From NCBI GenBank assembly GCA_020726505.1, contig JAHLEZ010000014.1, positions 620,001-684,000 on the forward strand: a stretch of DNA of 64,000 nucleotides. The letters are read 5' to 3'. Positions within the stretch are counted from its first letter, which is position 1. The number at the start of each line of letters is the position of its first letter. The translations under genes and the position numbers were made by a program. This document shows, one piece after another, positions 62,106 to 64,000 of the stretch. The notes under the pieces are model-generated. The model had not been told where the DNA came from. It searched no databases and worked only from the letters and a program-made list of their open reading frames with translations. The stretch is from Leptodontidium sp. MPI-SDFR-AT-0119 (taxonomy: Eukaryota > Ascomycota > Leotiomycetes > Helotiales > Leptodontidiaceae).

Positions 62106-64000
62106 CGTGACTTGGTAGATATCTTGGAAATTCGAAAAGTTCAGCTGGGCTAGGTTGGGATTTTTCGTTTCGAAGAACCTGGGTATTGCTAATCGGGTGG
62201 TTATGCTTGGAGCTCTCTCGGGTTGATGATGTCGATGTTTTTACGGCGGCCTGGAGAGGTACTTTGGGCAGATGTGGCTGTTTGTTTGTGGCTGTGAGAA
62301 GGTGTGGCGGTAGGGGCTCGGTTGTTGGGGATGGATTGGTTCTATGGCAGTTTTCTGGAAAGGGGAGAGAAGGGCTGTAAAAGGGGGTAATGAGATAATG
62401 CGAGTCTTAGTTCGTGAAGGAGCTTTTGCCTGGAGTGAAATAGAAGCATAGGTATCAAAATCTTTCAATTTGGAATAGAACTATCAATTCGTGCTCGCTT
62501 CCCAAGCTTTCACTAAACACTCCGAGTGACTGTGTTCTAATTTTTAGAGGGTTAAATATTGGAGAAAATCAAGCCGATATAGAATCTGGAATAAAGATGA
62601 GTTTTGCATGTTTTGTCTCTGTAAATAATCTTAAAATAGCATTTTCTGTTCTTGTCTTTGAGGCTCTACGGAGTAAGGCTCTAACTGTACGACCCATCAT
62701 CTGATACCGGTGCGACCGAAGATGACACTGAATTATCCTGTTAGATCATCACCGAGTCTCCTCACTTGATTCGGATTCCAGGTTGCTGGATCCGTTTTAC
62801 AACTGGAGCTCTCCGTCTGTTCTATCACCCGCACAGGCAAAAGTGTCAGTTTCTGCTACAGCCAAACCGTAGGAGCTGAACCCCATGCTCTGATCCTCCC
62901 AGCTTCCTCCTTGAACTCAGAAAACAAGATAGGCAGGAAGAAGGAAAGGGGGTTAGGGGGGGAGAAAGCAAGGACGTCATGGGTGAGAGAGAAGAAGTGA
63001 TCATGAGATGAGAATTCGACGAACGACTGCGCCGACCGTACAAGCTTGACAGAAGCCGCAAGCTACTGAAGAAGAGCACAGCCATGGCTTGCTTTGCTTC
63101 TGGTCCTTGTAGGAACGTTGCAGACCCCGGATTGGTGAGAACCACAGCTGTTCATGCGTCCAATGGCAGGGCTGTGGTCCCTTACATTAGTTTAGCCCCC
63201 TTGTTCATCTTGAGACGTGGGCGAACGAAGCAGAGCGAGGGAAACGAGGCCGATCGCCGACTTTGTTCATGCTATACGAAGGAGCAGTCCTCGAAGGAAG
63301 AGTGGATGGGGGAAAGGAACAAATAATGTATAATTGAATAAATGTAACGTCCAAGCGGCCATTTAAATGGACGAAAGGTGGAGATACTTTTTGTTGTCTT
63401 GGGACCTTGTGGCGCACATCATTCATTCACGGAGGGGCGTGAGAGTCAACTCATCAACAGGTGTGTGTGTGTGAAGTGGTGAACAGGTGGACTTGGCTGA
63501 GAGGAATCTGATCATCTGAGTACTTGTAAATAGTGAGTACCTAGTCGAGGTGTTCTTGAACTTCCATTGTCTTGCCCTGTTGCTTCCTCGCCTGTCGTAT
63601 TGTAGCTGGGTTGGCTTGTCAGATCTTGGGACGGGCCTCGACCCTCTCTTCCGTCCGCCTGAGCTGGGCTGGACAACCACCGCAAGCGCCCCCCCACCAC
63701 CCACCACACAGACTCAAGACCAGACTCCCTTGCAACACAACGCAACAACGACCCAAACGGCACTCTGGTCCGTGATTGAACGCCATCAACTCTCCTTGAG
63801 TTGCATTGCATCGCATCCTCTCCCATCCTCAGAGCCTTCGTTTCCTCTCTCTTCTGCTTTCATCCACGAAACATCCCTACAAAACAAACAAACACACCAC
63901 ATACACACTCCTTTCTACGGCTTGGCCGGCAGCGCCATCCCCTCTTTGCGAAACATACCACAGCAGAACCAACAAACCGAGGCCAACCCGTGCTAGAGCC
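62106..64000. other. Gene-free end of the window
   Basis: About 1.9 kb without a recognised gene. The last 450 bp are CT/CA-rich with a 148-codon frame (63550-63996) whose translation is low-complexity Thr/Pro/Gln/His. It is more likely a promoter or 5' leader of a gene beyond the edge. Confidence 0.5.

Noticed and set aside
63550..63996. 148-codon plus-strand frame at the window end
   Set aside because: CT/CA-rich sequence giving a Thr/Pro/Gln/His-rich translation; more like a leader than a protein.

Overview
The window looks like nuclear DNA of a filamentous ascomycete (Pezizomycotina). Introns are short (mostly 44-100 bp) with GTAAGT-like donors and CTRAC branch sites. It carries lineage-typical families (HET-NACHT, DUF6594, 2EXR, CRY-DASH with an RGG tail) and long gene-poor tracts. 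A Leotiomycete is my best guess, but no marker gene fixes the class. No tRNA, rRNA, CRISPR or intact transposon was recognised.

Layout. 1-1546: 3' part of a subtilisin-like protease. 1547-7009: gene-free, with a 32-C tract and CTAGG palindromes. 7010-8991: a CRY-DASH photolyase/cryptochrome. 9-38 kb: a plastic accessory region. It holds two intact DUF6594 membrane-protein genes (15.75-17.36 and 24.13-25.73 kb), broken copies of a 2-oxoglutarate/Fe(II) oxygenase (18.0-18.9 kb) and a glutathione S-transferase (28.7-29.5 kb), scraps of ABC transporters (33.8 and 34.8 kb), and degenerate tandem repeats (33.2-35.8 kb). 38.1-43.8 kb: conserved genes for an Osh1-type oxysterol-binding protein and the F1-ATPase chaperone ATP12. 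45.4-49.0 kb: a HET-NACHT (NLR-type) allorecognition gene cut by one in-frame TAG. 49.5-53.4 kb: two related, damaged membrane/F-box-like genes and a 2EXR fragment. 53.9-55.8 kb: a membrane-anchored GH5 exo-beta-1,3-glucanase. 57.4-58.2 kb: a damaged 2EXR gene. 58.9-62.1 kb: a compact block of mitochondrial genes (complex I NDUFA2, mitochondrial pyruvate carrier, complex III assembly factor CBP4). 62.1-64.0 kb: no gene recognised.

Functionally, ATP12, NDUFA2, the pyruvate carrier and CBP4 all serve mitochondrial energy metabolism and stand on the conserved side of the window. The 9-38 kb and 45-58 kb stretches look like rapidly evolving sequence with duplication and decay. All exon structures were worked out by hand from splice signals and reading frame; none is confirmed by transcript data.
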